Positions 16,476 to 26,183 of a DNA stretch of 64,000 bases are shown here, piece after piece (position 1 is the first letter of the stretch; each line of letters begins with the position of its first letter). The notes beneath the pieces were generated by a model. The model did no database searches. It was not told where the DNA came from and saw only the letters and a list, made by a program, of their open reading frames with translations. The position numbers were made by a program, and so were the translations under genes. The stretch is from an uncultured Collinsella sp. (GTDB taxonomy: Bacteria > Actinomycetota > Coriobacteriia > Coriobacteriales > Coriobacteriaceae). Location of the stretch: positions 15,964-79,963 of the forward strand of contig CAAEEB010000067.1 of NCBI GenBank assembly GCA_900754745.1. The letters run 5' to 3'.

Positions 16476-18604
16476 TTGCGGCGTCCGCCTCCGTTGGCGC
16501 CCTGACGCCCCTGGGCTGCGCGATTGCGACCGGCAGTGTTCTGTGCGCGCGACATGCCGCTGTGCCCCTTGCTACCCTTGGGCCCCTTGCCGGCGCCACC
16601 GTGCGGCTTGCCGCCCTTCTTGCCGGTTCCATGCCCGCCGTTGGCAGATGTCTCGCCCGGGCGCGGCGGCACGGGACGAATCAGGCAATGCTTGGTGTAG
16701 CCAATCAGATCGCGGCGGCCGGCTTTTTCCAGCGCCTCGCGCACGAGCTTGTAGTTCTCGGGCTTGCGATACTGGATGAGCGCGCGTTGCATGGCCTTCT
16801 CGTGCGGGTCGCGTGCCACATAGATCGGCTGCATGGTGCGTGGGTCCACGCCGGTGTAGTACATGCAGGTCGACATGGTGGACGGGGTGGGGTAGAAGTC
16901 CTGCACCTGCTCGGGCATGTAGCCCATGTCGCGCACGGCCTCGGCAAGGTCCACAGCTTCCTTCATGGTCGAGCCGGGGTGGCTCGAGATTAGGTATGGC
17001 ACCACGTACTGCTTGAGTCCGTATTCGCGGTTCAGGCGTTCAAATTTACGGCAGAACGCGTCGTAGACGGCGCGGCTCGGCTTGCCCATCACGGACAGCA
17101 CCGCGTCGCTCACGTGCTCGGGCGCTACGCGTAGCTGGCCCGAGACATGGTGTTCCAGCAGCTCGCGTAAAAACTCGTCCGAGGCATCGGCCATGGTGTA
17201 GTCAAAGCGGATGCCGCTGCGGACGAAGACCTTCTTGACGCCCGGCAGCTGGCGCAGGTCGCGAAGCAGCTGCGTGTAGCCGCTCTCGTCGACCACCATG
17301 TTCTTGCACACGCTCGGCCACAGGCAGCGTTTGTTCTTGCACACGCCGTGCTTGAGCTGCTTGTCGCAGGCAGGGCGGCTAAAGTTGGCCGTCGGTCCGC
17401 CCACGTCGTTGATGTAGCCCTTAAACTCGGGATCGCGCGTGAGCAGCTCGGCCTCGCGCATGATCGAGTCGTGGCTGCGCATCTGCAGCACGCGGCCCTG
17501 GTGGAAGGTGAGCGCACAAAACGAGCACTCGCCAAAACAGCCGCGGTTGGAGCTAATGGAAAACTTGATCTCGGCAAAGGCCGGCACGCCGCCCGCCGCG
17601 TCGTAATCGGGATGCCAATCGCGTGCGTAGGGGAGCTCGGCGACCTCGTCCATCTCATCGGTGGTGAGCGTCGCCGACGGCGGGTTTTGCACCACATAGA
17701 CGCTGTTGGGGTAGGGCTCTACCAGGCGATGGCCGGTGATAGGGTCCATATTCTGCTGCTGCACGTTAAAGCTGCGTGCGTAGTTGAGCTTGTCGGCGGT
17801 AAGGTCGTCCCAGCTGGGCAGCAGGTCGTAGTCGTATACCTCGTCGAGCGAGCCCGTGCGGTAAACGGTGCCGTTGATATAGGTGATCTGATCGACAGGC
17901 AGTCCCGCGTCGAGCGCGTCGGCGATCTCGACAATCGCGTGCTCGCCCATGCCGTAGATGAGGATGTCGGCGCCCGAGTCGAGCAGCACCGAGCGCTTGA
18001 GCTTGTCCTGCCAGTAGTCGTAGTGGGCCAGACGGCGCAGGCTCGCCTCGATGCCGCCGATGATGATAGGAGCGTCCTTGAACGTCTGGCGGATGAGGTT
18101 GCCGTAGACCGTGACGGCACGGTTGGGGCGGTGACCCTCCTCGCCACCGGGGGTATAGGCGTCGGTGTGGCGGCGATGCTTGGTCACCGAATAGTGGTTG
18201 ACCATGGAGTCCATGTTGCCGGCACTGACGAGAAAGCCCAGGCGCGGCTCGCCGAGCACGGTGATGCTGGCGGGGTCGGTCCAGTCGGGCTGGCAGATGA
18301 TGCCAACTTTGTAGCCGTGCGCGTCGAGGACGCGGCTGATGATAGCCATGCCAAAGCTGGGGTGGTCCACGTAGGCGTCGCCGCAGATGTAGACAAAGTC
18401 GCACTGGTCCCAACCGCGTGCATCCATGTCGGCGCGGCTGACGGGGAGGAACTTGTCGCGGCCCGGACGCCAGGGGCGGGCGGGTGCTGCCGGGGTATGA
18501 GTGGCGTGGCCACCCTGGGCCTTGCCGCCACGCTTTTGCTGCTGGCCGCGCTGGGCATGCTTGCCGTGCTGGTTGTGCTGAGCGTCCTGGGGCTTTTGTG
18601 CCAC
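16472..18604 (-). CDS. YgiQ family radical SAM protein (UPF0313)
   Basis: A 710-residue radical S-adenosylmethionine protein of unknown substrate. The cluster motif CFGECSFC (CxxxCxxC) lies near residue 353. Family blocks around it include FVYICGDAYVDHPSFG near the start, IIIGGIEASLRRLAHYDYW and SSHPGSTMKEAVDLA. A second Cys-rich loop (CDKQLKHGVCKNKRCLWP) follows the core. Both ends are low-complexity: Gln/Lys/Gly/His-rich at the N-terminus and Gly/Lys-rich at the C-terminus. The start is the GTG at 18604 with GGGAGGAATC before it; an in-frame extension upstream to 18772 lacks a site. It stands alone, converging with the CPBP gene. Confidence 0.92.
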   Translation of the reverse strand: MAQKPQDAQHNQHGKHAQRGQQQKRGGKAQGGHATHTPAAPARPWRPGRDKFLPVSRADMDARGWDQCDFVYICGDAYVDHPSFGMAIISRVLDAHGYKVGIICQPDWTDPASITVLGEPRLGFLVSAGNMDSMVNHYSVTKHRRHTDAYTPGGEEGHRPNRAVTVYGNLIRQTFKDAPIIIGGIEASLRRLAHYDYWQDKLKRSVLLDSGADILIYGMGEHAIVEIADALDAGLPVDQITYINGTVYRTGSLDEVYDYDLLPSWDDLTADKLNYARSFNVQQQNMDPITGHRLVEPYPNSVYVVQNPPSATLTTDEMDEVAELPYARDWHPDYDAAGGVPAFAEIKFSISSNRGCFGECSFCALTFHQGRVLQMRSHDSIMREAELLTRDPEFKGYINDVGGPTANFSRPACDKQLKHGVCKNKRCLWPSVCKNMVVDESGYTQLLRDLRQLPGVKKVFVRSGIRFDYTMADASDEFLRELLEHHVSGQLRVAPEHVSDAVLSVMGKPSRAVYDAFCRKFERLNREYGLKQYVVPYLISSHPGSTMKEAVDLAEAVRDMGYMPEQVQDFYPTPSTMSTCMYYTGVDPRTMQPIYVARDPHEKAMQRALIQYRKPENYKLVREALEKAGRRDLIGYTKHCLIRPVPPRPGETSANGGHGTGKKGGKPHGGAGKGPKGSKGHSGMSRAQNTAGRNRAAQGRQGANGGGRRN

Positions 18605-18854
18605 GATTCCTCCCGTTGTTAGTATGCTGCACGTAATTGTAACCAGTCTTTTTGGGACGGGGCTAAAAAGACTGGTGGAGTACACGAGGCGTCGGGCGTC
18701 GGCGCCGAGCCCGCCGTTTGTTTCCAGACTGTGTATCTGCGCGCTGGGGAAGCCGTCTCGCGCGCACGCCATGTTGTCAATGGGTTACAGTATGAACGGC
18801 GGCTATGTTTCCGCCAACGCACGAGAGAGTCGTCAACAAGGAGGATGCACGACG

Positions 18855-19571
18855 ATGCAGCGTGCCAAACAGATATCGGAGTCTATTGAGCTGGGCATCA
18901 TCTTGGCGCTCGCCGGTGGCTTTATGGACGTGTATTCGTACATTGGGCGCGACCATGTTTTCGCCAACGCGCAGACAGGCAACATCCTGCTCGTGGGCGT
19001 GAGCATCTCGGAGGGCAACTGGGCACTTGCGGGGCGCTACTTCTTTCCTGTGGTGTCGTTTGCCGTGGGTATTATGCTTGCCGATCTGGTACACGAGCGG
19101 TTTGGCAGCGTGATCCACTGGCGTCAGGTGACGGTGTTCTTTGAAGCCGTCATCTTGCTGGGCGTGAGCTTTATCCCCGGTGGCGGTTACAACCTGCTCG
19201 CCAACTGCCTCACCTCTTTTGCCTGCGGCATGCAAGTCGAGAGCTTCCGCAAGATCCACGGTCACGGCATCGCTACGACCATGTGCATCGGCAACTTGCG
19301 CAACGCGCTGCAAAACGTGGACGATTACATCATCACCCACAGGCGCGGCTTTTTGGAAAACGGCCTGCTGTACTTTGGCGTGATCTTTACCTTTGTGTTT
19401 GGCGCCGTGCTGGGCAACTGGTGTATTGAGCGCATGGGGCTGCACGCCATCGTCGTGGCGAGTTTGCTGCTGTTTGTCGCGTTTGCCATCATGTTCATCG
19501 ACCGCGAGCGCGACTTGCGCTTACGCTGGAAGGTTGCGGCCGAGGCTTGGAAAGAGGGCTGCCGAAAGTAA
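18855..19571 (+). CDS. DUF1275 (YoaK-like) membrane protein
   Basis: A 238-residue membrane protein with about six hydrophobic segments. Family marks are the N-terminal GFMDVYSYIGRDHVFANAQTGN and the central CLTSFACGMQVESFRK. DUF1275 proteins occur widely, and no reaction has been assigned; a transporter role has been suggested. The ATG at 18855 is favoured because CAAGGAGG lies 10 nt before it. It is divergent from ygiQ and ends just before a strong terminator. Confidence 0.88.
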   Translation: MQRAKQISESIELGIILALAGGFMDVYSYIGRDHVFANAQTGNILLVGVSISEGNWALAGRYFFPVVSFAVGIMLADLVHERFGSVIHWRQVTVFFEAVILLGVSFIPGGGYNLLANCLTSFACGMQVESFRKIHGHGIATTMCIGNLRNALQNVDDYIITHRRGFLENGLLYFGVIFTFVFGAVLGNWCIERMGLHAIVVASLLLFVAFAIMFIDRERDLRLRWKVAAEAWKEGCRK

Positions 19572-19574
19572 CCG

Positions 19575-19613
19575 ATTGCGGCAAAGGGGCTGTCCCTTTG
19601 CCGCAATATTTTT
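19575..19613 (+). terminator. Terminator of the DUF1275 gene
   Basis: A perfect 14-bp stem, ATTGCGGCAAAGGG (19575-19588) with 19594-19607, is followed by ATTTTT. The loop contains GGCTGTCCC, a string also found in the intergenic repeats of this window. Confidence 0.88.
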
Positions 19614-19621
19614 CATCATCT

Positions 19622-19637
19622 GTTGAAACGCTTTAAC
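19622..19637 (+). promoter_or_regulatory. LacI-family/cre-like operator upstream of fucO (candidate)
   Basis: GTTGAAACGCTTTAAC is an imperfect palindrome with the central CG typical of LacI/CcpA-family operators. A related half (TTTCAAAAGCGTTA) lies near 19665-19678. They sit 60-115 bp before fucO and could make it respond to sugar supply. The promoter itself could not be fixed. Confidence 0.4.
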
Positions 19638-19736
19638 ACTTTTGACGTTCTCACGCGTTTTTTGTTTCAAAAGCGTTAGGATGGGACTTATAGCGCGGGG
19701 CGTAATGGATGCCCCGCACACGATGGGAGGCTATCA

Positions 19737-20903
19737 ATGGCTAATCGTTTCGTTCTCAATACCATCTCTTATCATGGTTCCGGCGCCATCAAGGAGATCC
19801 CCGGCGAGCTCCAGCGTCGCGGCTACAAGAAGATCTTCGTCTGCTCCGACCCCGATCTGGTCAAGTTTGGCGTTACCGCTAAGGTGACCGACGAGCTCGA
19901 CGCCGCCGGCATCGCATGGAGCCTCTACTCCGAGATCAAGCCCAACCCCACCATCCAGAACGTCAAGGACGGCGTCGAGGCCTTCAAGGCCGCCGAGGCT
20001 GACGCTATCGTGACCATCGGCGGCGGCTCCTCCATGGACACCGCTAAGGCCATCGGCATCATCATCAACAACCCCGAGTTTGCCGATGTCCGCAGCCTCG
20101 AGGGCGTTGCTCCGACTAAGAACCACGCCGTGTTCACCATCGCTGTGCCGACGACCGCCGGTACCGCTGCTGAGGTGACCATCAACTACGTCATCACCGA
20201 CCCCGAGAAGGTCCGCAAGTTCGTGTGCGTCGACACCAACGATGCCCCCGAGGTTGCTGTCGTCGATCCCGACATGATGGCTTCCATGCCCGCCGGCCTG
20301 ACCGCTTCCACTGGCATGGACGCACTGACCCACGCCATCGAGGGCTACACCACCAAGGGCGCTTGGGAGCTCTCCGACATGTTCCACTTTGAGGCTATCA
20401 AGCTGATCAGCGAGAACCTGCGCGACTCCGTTGCCGAGGCCAAGTCCGGCAAGCCCGGCTCCGGCCGCGAGGGCATGGCTCTTGGCCAGTATGTCGCTGG
20501 CATGGGCTTCTCCAATGTCGGCCTGGGCATCGACCACGCCATGGCTCACACCCTGTCCGCTCACTACGACACCCCGCACGGCGTCGCCTGCGCCATGCTG
20601 CTGCCGATCGCCATGGAGTTCAACAAGCCGGTTTGCGCCGAGCGCCTGGCCAAGGTCGCCGTCGCCATGGGCGTTGACACCACGGGCATGAGCACCGACG
20701 AGGCCGCCGATGCTGCCATCGCCGCCGTCAAGCAGCTTTCCGCCGACGTGAACATCCCGCACGTCTGCGAGGCCATGAAGGCTGACGAAATCGAGGTCCT
20801 GGCCAAGGACGCCATGGCCGACGCCTGCTTCCCGGGCAACCCGCGCGAGGCGACGCTCGACGACGTCATCGAGCTCTTCAAGAAGATCTGCCCGGCTGCC
20901 TAA
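19737..20903 (+). CDS. fucO: Iron-containing alcohol dehydrogenase, lactaldehyde reductase type
   Basis: Group III alcohol dehydrogenase (388 residues) that reduces L-lactaldehyde to 1,2-propanediol with NADH. It opens MANRFVLN like E. coli FucO and shares long blocks: NNPEFADVRSLEG, PTTAGTAAEVTINYVITD and ALGQYVAGMGFSNVGLG. The nucleotide site GGGSSMDTAKA and the iron ligands in MDALTHAIEGY, GIDHAMAHTL and YDTPHG are kept. No fucose or rhamnose pathway genes are nearby, so it may act as a general aldehyde sink in fermentation. Codon use is strongly biased, suggesting high expression. Monocistronic, with an LacI-like operator upstream and a long hairpin downstream. Confidence 0.93.
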   Translation: MANRFVLNTISYHGSGAIKEIPGELQRRGYKKIFVCSDPDLVKFGVTAKVTDELDAAGIAWSLYSEIKPNPTIQNVKDGVEAFKAAEADAIVTIGGGSSMDTAKAIGIIINNPEFADVRSLEGVAPTKNHAVFTIAVPTTAGTAAEVTINYVITDPEKVRKFVCVDTNDAPEVAVVDPDMMASMPAGLTASTGMDALTHAIEGYTTKGAWELSDMFHFEAIKLISENLRDSVAEAKSGKPGSGREGMALGQYVAGMGFSNVGLGIDHAMAHTLSAHYDTPHGVACAMLLPIAMEFNKPVCAERLAKVAVAMGVDTTGMSTDEAADAAIAAVKQLSADVNIPHVCEAMKADEIEVLAKDAMADACFPGNPREATLDDVIELFKKICPAA

Positions 20904-20914
20904 CTTGGTTCGGC

Positions 20915-21037
20915 GGGCCCCTGCCCGTTAGCCCCACAATCGTCCTCGGACATGTCGGAAGCCCCCGCTGCGCACTTCGTGCGGCGGGGGCTTCCTCCGT
21001 CCTGCGGAAAGATTGTGGGGCTAACGGGCAGGGGCCC
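20915..21037. repeat. Perfect 27-bp inverted repeat enclosing a second hairpin
   Basis: The arms 20915-20941 and 21011-21037 are perfect reverse complements (they begin GGGCCCCTGCCCG and end in the same bases inverted). Between them, 20957-20995 forms a second G/C-rich hairpin (GGAAGCCCCCGC / GCGGGGGCTTCC). It begins 11 nt after fucO. It may end transcription in both directions, but it has no T run. Its length and perfect arms suggest a mobile or recombination-made element. Confidence 0.85.
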
Positions 21038-21160
21038 GACGGCTCGTTATCGTGGCGGGCGCAGTTCTGAAGAGCTCGATGGGTCATCTCGCTAGGTAAA
21101 AAGATGGTTCGCGGTGGTATCGTTGCTGTGGGTTTAATTCGATATGAAAGGGTGACTTTG

Positions 21161-22189
21161 GTGTCCAAGATGGATTCTACGCTCTCCTATATTACTGACC
21201 AGTTGAAGGCGCTGACTTCTATTGCTTCGCCTACAGGCTATACCCGTGCGGCGACTGATTATCTGATGGAGACGTTGCGCGATATGGGCTTTGGGCCCGA
21301 GCGCTCCAATAAGGGCAATGTGCTCGTTGGGCTTGGTGGTGAGGGTGAGCCGCTCGTGTTGGCGAGCCATGTCGATACCCTGGGCGCCATGGTGCGCTCC
21401 ATTAAGGACAATGGCCGCCTGCGTCCCACGACGCTTGGTGGACACCAGTGGTCTACGGCCGATGGCGAGAACTGCACCGTCTACACGCGTGACGGCAATG
21501 TGTACACGGGTGTGGTCCTCAATACCGAGCCTTCGGCGCACGTGGCCGATGAGCCGGTCAAAACCATCGAGAAGAACATGGAGATCTTGCTCGACGAGAA
21601 CGTCGACAGCAAGGACGATGTGCTCGAGCTGGGTATTCAGACCGGCGACATCATCGCTATGGATCCGCGCACCACGGTGACGGAGAGCGGATACATTAAG
21701 AGCCGCTTCCTGGACGACAAGCTGTCCGCGTCGATTCTGCTGGGTCTGGCCCGCGCCGTTGCTGACGGCGAGGTGTCGCTTTCGCGCAAGGTGTCGCTGC
21801 TCTTTACGGTGTACGAGGAGGTCGGTCACGGCGGCGCCTTTGTGCCGGCCGACACGCGCGAGATGATCAGCGTGGACATGGGCTGCGTGGGCGACGACCT
21901 GGGCTGCACCGAGCGCATGGTTTCGATTTGCGCCAAGGATTCGGGCGGTCCGTACAACTACGACCTGGTAACCACGCTGTCCAACATCGCGCGCGAGCTG
22001 GAGCTCGATTACGCCATCGATGTGTACCCGCACTATGGCTCCGACGTCGAGGCCACGCTCTCGGCCGGCTACGACATTAGCCATGGTCTGATCGGCCCCG
22101 GCGTGTACGCGAGCCACAACTACGAGCGCAGCCACATCGACGGCGTGCGCAACACCTACGAGCTGGTTCGCGCCTACGTTCAGCGCTAG
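21161..22189 (+). CDS. M42 family metallo-aminopeptidase
   Basis: Cytoplasmic di-metal aminopeptidase of the glutamyl-aminopeptidase/PepA (M42) type, 342 residues. Expected metal ligands and catalytic acids are visible: the His/Asp in LASHVDTLG, the Asp in RFLDDKLSA, the Glu pair in TVYEEVGHGG, Asp in SVDMGCVG and His in ASHNYERSHIDG. M42 enzymes trim peptides and often form large dodecamers. The GTG at 21161 follows GAAAGGG; an ATG nine bases later is also possible. It is monocistronic, with a terminator downstream. Confidence 0.9.
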   Translation: MSKMDSTLSYITDQLKALTSIASPTGYTRAATDYLMETLRDMGFGPERSNKGNVLVGLGGEGEPLVLASHVDTLGAMVRSIKDNGRLRPTTLGGHQWSTADGENCTVYTRDGNVYTGVVLNTEPSAHVADEPVKTIEKNMEILLDENVDSKDDVLELGIQTGDIIAMDPRTTVTESGYIKSRFLDDKLSASILLGLARAVADGEVSLSRKVSLLFTVYEEVGHGGAFVPADTREMISVDMGCVGDDLGCTERMVSICAKDSGGPYNYDLVTTLSNIARELELDYAIDVYPHYGSDVEATLSAGYDISHGLIGPGVYASHNYERSHIDGVRNTYELVRAYVQR

Positions 22190-22222
22190 GGGAGTAGCTT
22201 GCGACTCGGCTGACCAATCGCT

Positions 22223-22248
22223 AAGGCCCGATTTCTCGGGCCTTTTTT
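22223..22248 (+). terminator. Terminator of the M42 peptidase gene
   Basis: AAGGCCCG (22223-22230) pairs with CGGGCCTT (22237-22244), and the T run continues to 22248. Confidence 0.92.
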
Positions 22249-22257
22249 CGCTTTGGG

Positions 22258-22301
22258 TTGTTTAGTATTATGATGCATGTAATCTATTAACTAAACGTTT
22301 A
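22258..22301 (+). promoter_or_regulatory. Promoter of the HTH-HipA-like gene with a palindrome at the start point
   Basis: TTGTTT (22258-22263) and TAATCT (22280-22285) are 16 bp apart. The perfect palindrome TAAACGTTTA (22292-22301) covers the expected transcription start, in an AT-rich patch. It may be an operator for the HTH domain of the gene itself. Confidence 0.5.
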
Positions 22302-22327
22302 AATTACTTAACGAGGTGATGCGGTGT

Positions 22328-23701
22328 ATGGATACGTCTGAGTACTTGTCTATGGGTGATGCTGCCCGCCTGCTGGGCGTTACGAAAGCCCGCATATCTC
22401 AACTTGCCGCATCGGGAACGCTCGCGTGCGATATTGTGGGCGGACGGAAGATGGTCGAGTACAATTCCGCGGTCGCTTATCAAAAGGTCCGCAAACGTGG
22501 ACGCCGTCCTGCGGCCGATGTGGGGCGCAAGTTTACGCTGATGTCCGCCGATTACGAGGTTGCGCGTGTCTCATTTGATCCGACGCGTGAGTTTCCCTTC
22601 GAAATCGCCGAGGTACTCGATGCGCAGAGGATGCCGTTTGGCACGTGCTCGAGCTCTTCTCCTACGGTGAATAAACGGGAGCTCAACGTGTGGTGGAGCC
22701 ATCGGTCGGTGCCCGATGTTCGCCCTGGGCTTATTTCGCGCTACCGCGAGCTGGGGATTGCTAACGGCGTTGAGGTTCCGGTTCGGTGCCTGGGCCTATC
22801 ACTTTCGGATTGTTATTGGCTGCGGCCGGCAGAATGCGACGGGTTCGAATGGCGAAACCTCAATTACTTCGAGAACGATTTTGAGCGATCGGCGTCCGAA
22901 GAGCGTTCGGGTTGGCTGGAAGGCATCGGTCTTAAAAATCCCGACAACACATCCGAGGGCGAGCTTCCTAAATCGTGGATGATTCGCAACGGTGTTCGCG
23001 TTCTGGTCAAGGGGTGCGGCATGGACGACCAACGGCCCTTTAACGAGGCGGTTGCAACGGCCCTGCATCGTCGCTTGCTGTCGGAGGGCGAGTTTGTTCC
23101 TTATACGGTTGAGCGGTTGTTCGATGGCCCTGTGTGTCTGTGCGACGACTTTCTTGACGGCCGCGAGGAATACGTTCCGGCTGTTTCCGTTAAGGGCGCA
23201 CTTGGTAGCCAGCGGGGAAACTCGACGTACGACCGGTACTGCCGCTTCCTTGGTAAGCATGGAGCAGACGAGGCTGCCGTGAGAAGGTCTATGTCGCAGA
23301 TGATTGTCTGCGATGCCCTTTTGGCCAACAGCGACCGCCATTGGCGAAACTTCGGCATCATCCGCAATGTCGACACCCTGGAGATAAGGCCTGCCCCGCT
23401 GTTCGATAGCGGCAACTGCCTGTGGTACAACGTATCAACTGCCGTGCTCGCAGCTGGGGAGTTTGGGTTTTCCGCTAAGCCGTTTGGGCCCGACCCTTCC
23501 GTCCAGCTGGCGCTTGCGGACTCGGTCGATTGGTTCGATCCATCGCGGCTCAACGGATTTGTTGATGAGGCGATCGAGATTCTTTCGCAGAGCGAATGGG
23601 CGACGGCGGAGGGTCGACTCGAGGCCATTTGCCGCGGCCTCGAGCGTCGCGTAATCGAGGTTAGTGCCGCTGTTGAGGTGCTTCGACACGTGCAGCGATA
23701 A
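22328..23701 (+). CDS. HTH domain fused to HipA-like kinase domain
   Basis: A 457-residue protein joining a DNA-binding head to a HipA-type Ser/Thr kinase fold. Residues 1-55 (DAARLLGVTKARISQLAASG) read as a winged or MerR/excisionase-like HTH. The C-terminal half has the HipA catalytic loop as LLANSDRHWRNFGII (about residue 335) and the metal-binding segment as PLFDSGNCLW. In HipBA systems the antitoxin HipB and toxin HipA are separate; here one chain holds both functions and no partner gene adjoins it. The ATG at 22328 is chosen for GAGGTGAT 8 nt upstream. The gene is less GC-rich than its neighbours, hinting at transfer. Its target is unknown. Confidence 0.75.
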   Translation: MDTSEYLSMGDAARLLGVTKARISQLAASGTLACDIVGGRKMVEYNSAVAYQKVRKRGRRPAADVGRKFTLMSADYEVARVSFDPTREFPFEIAEVLDAQRMPFGTCSSSSPTVNKRELNVWWSHRSVPDVRPGLISRYRELGIANGVEVPVRCLGLSLSDCYWLRPAECDGFEWRNLNYFENDFERSASEERSGWLEGIGLKNPDNTSEGELPKSWMIRNGVRVLVKGCGMDDQRPFNEAVATALHRRLLSEGEFVPYTVERLFDGPVCLCDDFLDGREEYVPAVSVKGALGSQRGNSTYDRYCRFLGKHGADEAAVRRSMSQMIVCDALLANSDRHWRNFGIIRNVDTLEIRPAPLFDSGNCLWYNVSTAVLAAGEFGFSAKPFGPDPSVQLALADSVDWFDPSRLNGFVDEAIEILSQSEWATAEGRLEAICRGLERRVIEVSAAVEVLRHVQR

Positions 23702-23709
23702 ACCTGCGG

Positions 23710-24810
23710 CTACTTAAGTGCGCCGGTCACCGTGCCGCCGCCCAGGACGATATCGCCGCGGTAGACTACAACGGCTTGGCCGGGGGCGATGGCTCGTTGC
23801 GGCTCGTCAAAAGTTAGCAGCATTTGCCCGTCTTCATCACGCGTAAGGGTCGCTGCCTGGTCTTTCTGACGGTAGCGGTACTTGGCGCCCACGCGAATGC
23901 CGCCGGTGTCCAGCTCGGCCTCCATGCGCGCGTCCGGAGCGCTCCAGATCCAGTCGTTTGCCGTGAGCGCTGTGGCCGCCAGGTCCTCGGCCTCGCCCAA
24001 ATACACGGTGTTGTTGGCGGCGTCGACGCCCGTCACATACACGGGATGCGCCATCGCGACGCCCAGGCCCTTGCGCTGGCCGATGGTGTAGCGCAGCGCG
24101 CCGTTGTGGCGCCCGACCACGCTGCCGTCGCGCCACACAATGTCGCCCGGTGCAGCGGGATGTCCGCAGCGGCGCTCGATATAGCCCGCGTAGTCACCGT
24201 CTGGAATAAAGCAGATGTCCTCGCTTTCGGCCTTCTGAGCGTTGGTAAAGCCCTGCTCGGCGGCAATGCGGCGCACATCGCGCTCTTTGTCTAGGCCTGC
24301 CAGCGGAAAGATCGTGTGCGCCAGGCGCTCCTGCGTAAGCGAATACAAAAAGTAGCTTTGGTCCTTTTTGGGATCTTCGCCGCGATGTAGCTGCCAGGTG
24401 CCATCTGCCGCCTGGCTTGTTTTGGCGTAATGTCCCGTTGCAATGTAGTCGCAGCCCATGTCCAGCGCCGCATCGAGCAGCGCGCCAAACTTAATGTGGC
24501 GGTTGCAGATAATGCACGGATTGGGCGTCAGCCCCTCCTGGTAGGCGTTCACAAAGCGCTCGATAACGTTGCGGTCGAACGTCTGCTGCAGGTCGAGCAC
24601 ATGGTGGGGTATCCCCAGGCGCTCGGCGACGGCCTTTGCATCGGCGATGTCGCGGTCGACCTTACTCATGCCCGTGGCGGGGTCGGGTGCGGGGCAGGTG
24701 AGGCGCATGGTGGCGCCGACGCATTCGTAGCCCTGGCTTTTGAGCAGGTACGCGGTCACGCTGGAATCGACGCCGCCGCTCATGGCGACGAGCACGCGCT
24801 TGTTGTGCAT
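23710..24810 (-). CDS. mnmA: tRNA 2-thiouridine(34) synthase
   Basis: Adds sulfur to U34 of Glu, Gln and Lys tRNAs, using ATP and a persulfide. The PP-loop MSGGVDSS is at residues 10-17. The two catalytic cysteines are at C102 (in [10 protein letters not shown]) and C200 (in [10 protein letters not shown]), matching the E. coli positions closely. The ATGHYAK and [10 protein letters not shown] blocks are also typical. The length of 366 residues is normal. It lies 181 nt after cysK on the same strand, an order that makes sense because both handle sulfur, though a hairpin with a T tract separates them. Confidence 0.95.
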   Translation of the reverse strand: MHNKRVLVAMSGGVDSSVTAYLLKSQGYECVGATMRLTCPAPDPATGMSKVDRDIADAKAVAERLGIPHHVLDLQQTFDRNVIERFVNAYQEGLTPNPCIICNRHIKFGALLDAALDMGCDYIATGHYAKTSQAADGTWQLHRGEDPKKDQSYFLYSLTQERLAHTIFPLAGLDKERDVRRIAAEQGFTNAQKAESEDICFIPDGDYAGYIERRCGHPAAPGDIVWRDGSVVGRHNGALRYTIGQRKGLGVAMAHPVYVTGVDAANNTVYLGEAEDLAATALTANDWIWSAPDARMEAELDTGGIRVGAKYRYRQKDQAATLTRDEDGQMLLTFDEPQRAIAPGQAVVVYRGDIVLGGGTVTGALK

Positions 24811-24840
24811 GGGGAGGTTCTCCTTGGTGGCATGTGGCCA

Positions 24841-24878
24841 AAAAAGAAAAGCGGCGCGGGAGGCTGGTTCCGCGCCGC
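24841..24878 (-). terminator. Hairpin with T tract between cysK and mnmA
   Basis: GCGGCGCGG (24851-24859) pairs with CCGCGCCGC (24870-24878); on the minus strand the stem is followed by TTTTCTTTTTT. It would end cysK transcription. An extended -10 (TGCTACAAT, at 24883-24891 on the minus strand) just upstream may start mnmA at the hairpin, so it could equally be an mnmA leader structure. Confidence 0.65.
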
Positions 24879-24991
24879 AGACATTGTAGCAAGTTCGGAC
24901 GTCTCGTGGGACACCCTAACGAGATGAGCCCAGGCTGCCAGAAGAGAGGGGAGACCGGCGTGCCTTGGACTCGTTCTAAGAACGAGAAGCT

Positions 24992-25930
<939 letters not shown>

Positions 25931-26003
25931 GGTGAACCTCCAAAGTGTTCAAGTTGCTGGTTGCCGTGTGGTTTTACGGCGTGTCTAACAGCTAAACCCA
26001 TAA

Positions 26004-26036
26004 ACCTTATAGGTTGTTCGTTTGGCTGTTGGCAAG
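26004..26036 (-). promoter_or_regulatory. cysK promoter with overlapping palindrome
   Basis: On the minus strand TTGCCA (26036-26031) and TATAAG (26012-26007) are 18 bp apart. The palindrome AACCT-TAT-AGGTT (26004-26016) covers the -10 box. A repressor bound there would stop cysK; the divergent Rrf2 protein is the natural candidate. Confidence 0.55.
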
Positions 26037-26119
26037 CATAGTAGACACTAAAGCCTAGTAATGCAATAGGAAATAGAAGATTATTACAAGCTGATTAACC
26101 ATCTTGACCGGAACGGGTA

Positions 26120-26147
26120 TTTTCAAACCCAATTTTTCGGCTAGAAT
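26120..26147 (+). promoter_or_regulatory. Promoter of the Rrf2 regulator gene
   Basis: TTTTCA (26120-26125) and TAGAAT (26142-26147) have a 16-bp spacer, 37 bp before the ATG. Confidence 0.45.
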
Positions 26148-26183
26148 TTCAACGGACTAAAAGACCGAAAGGCAGCACTATAT

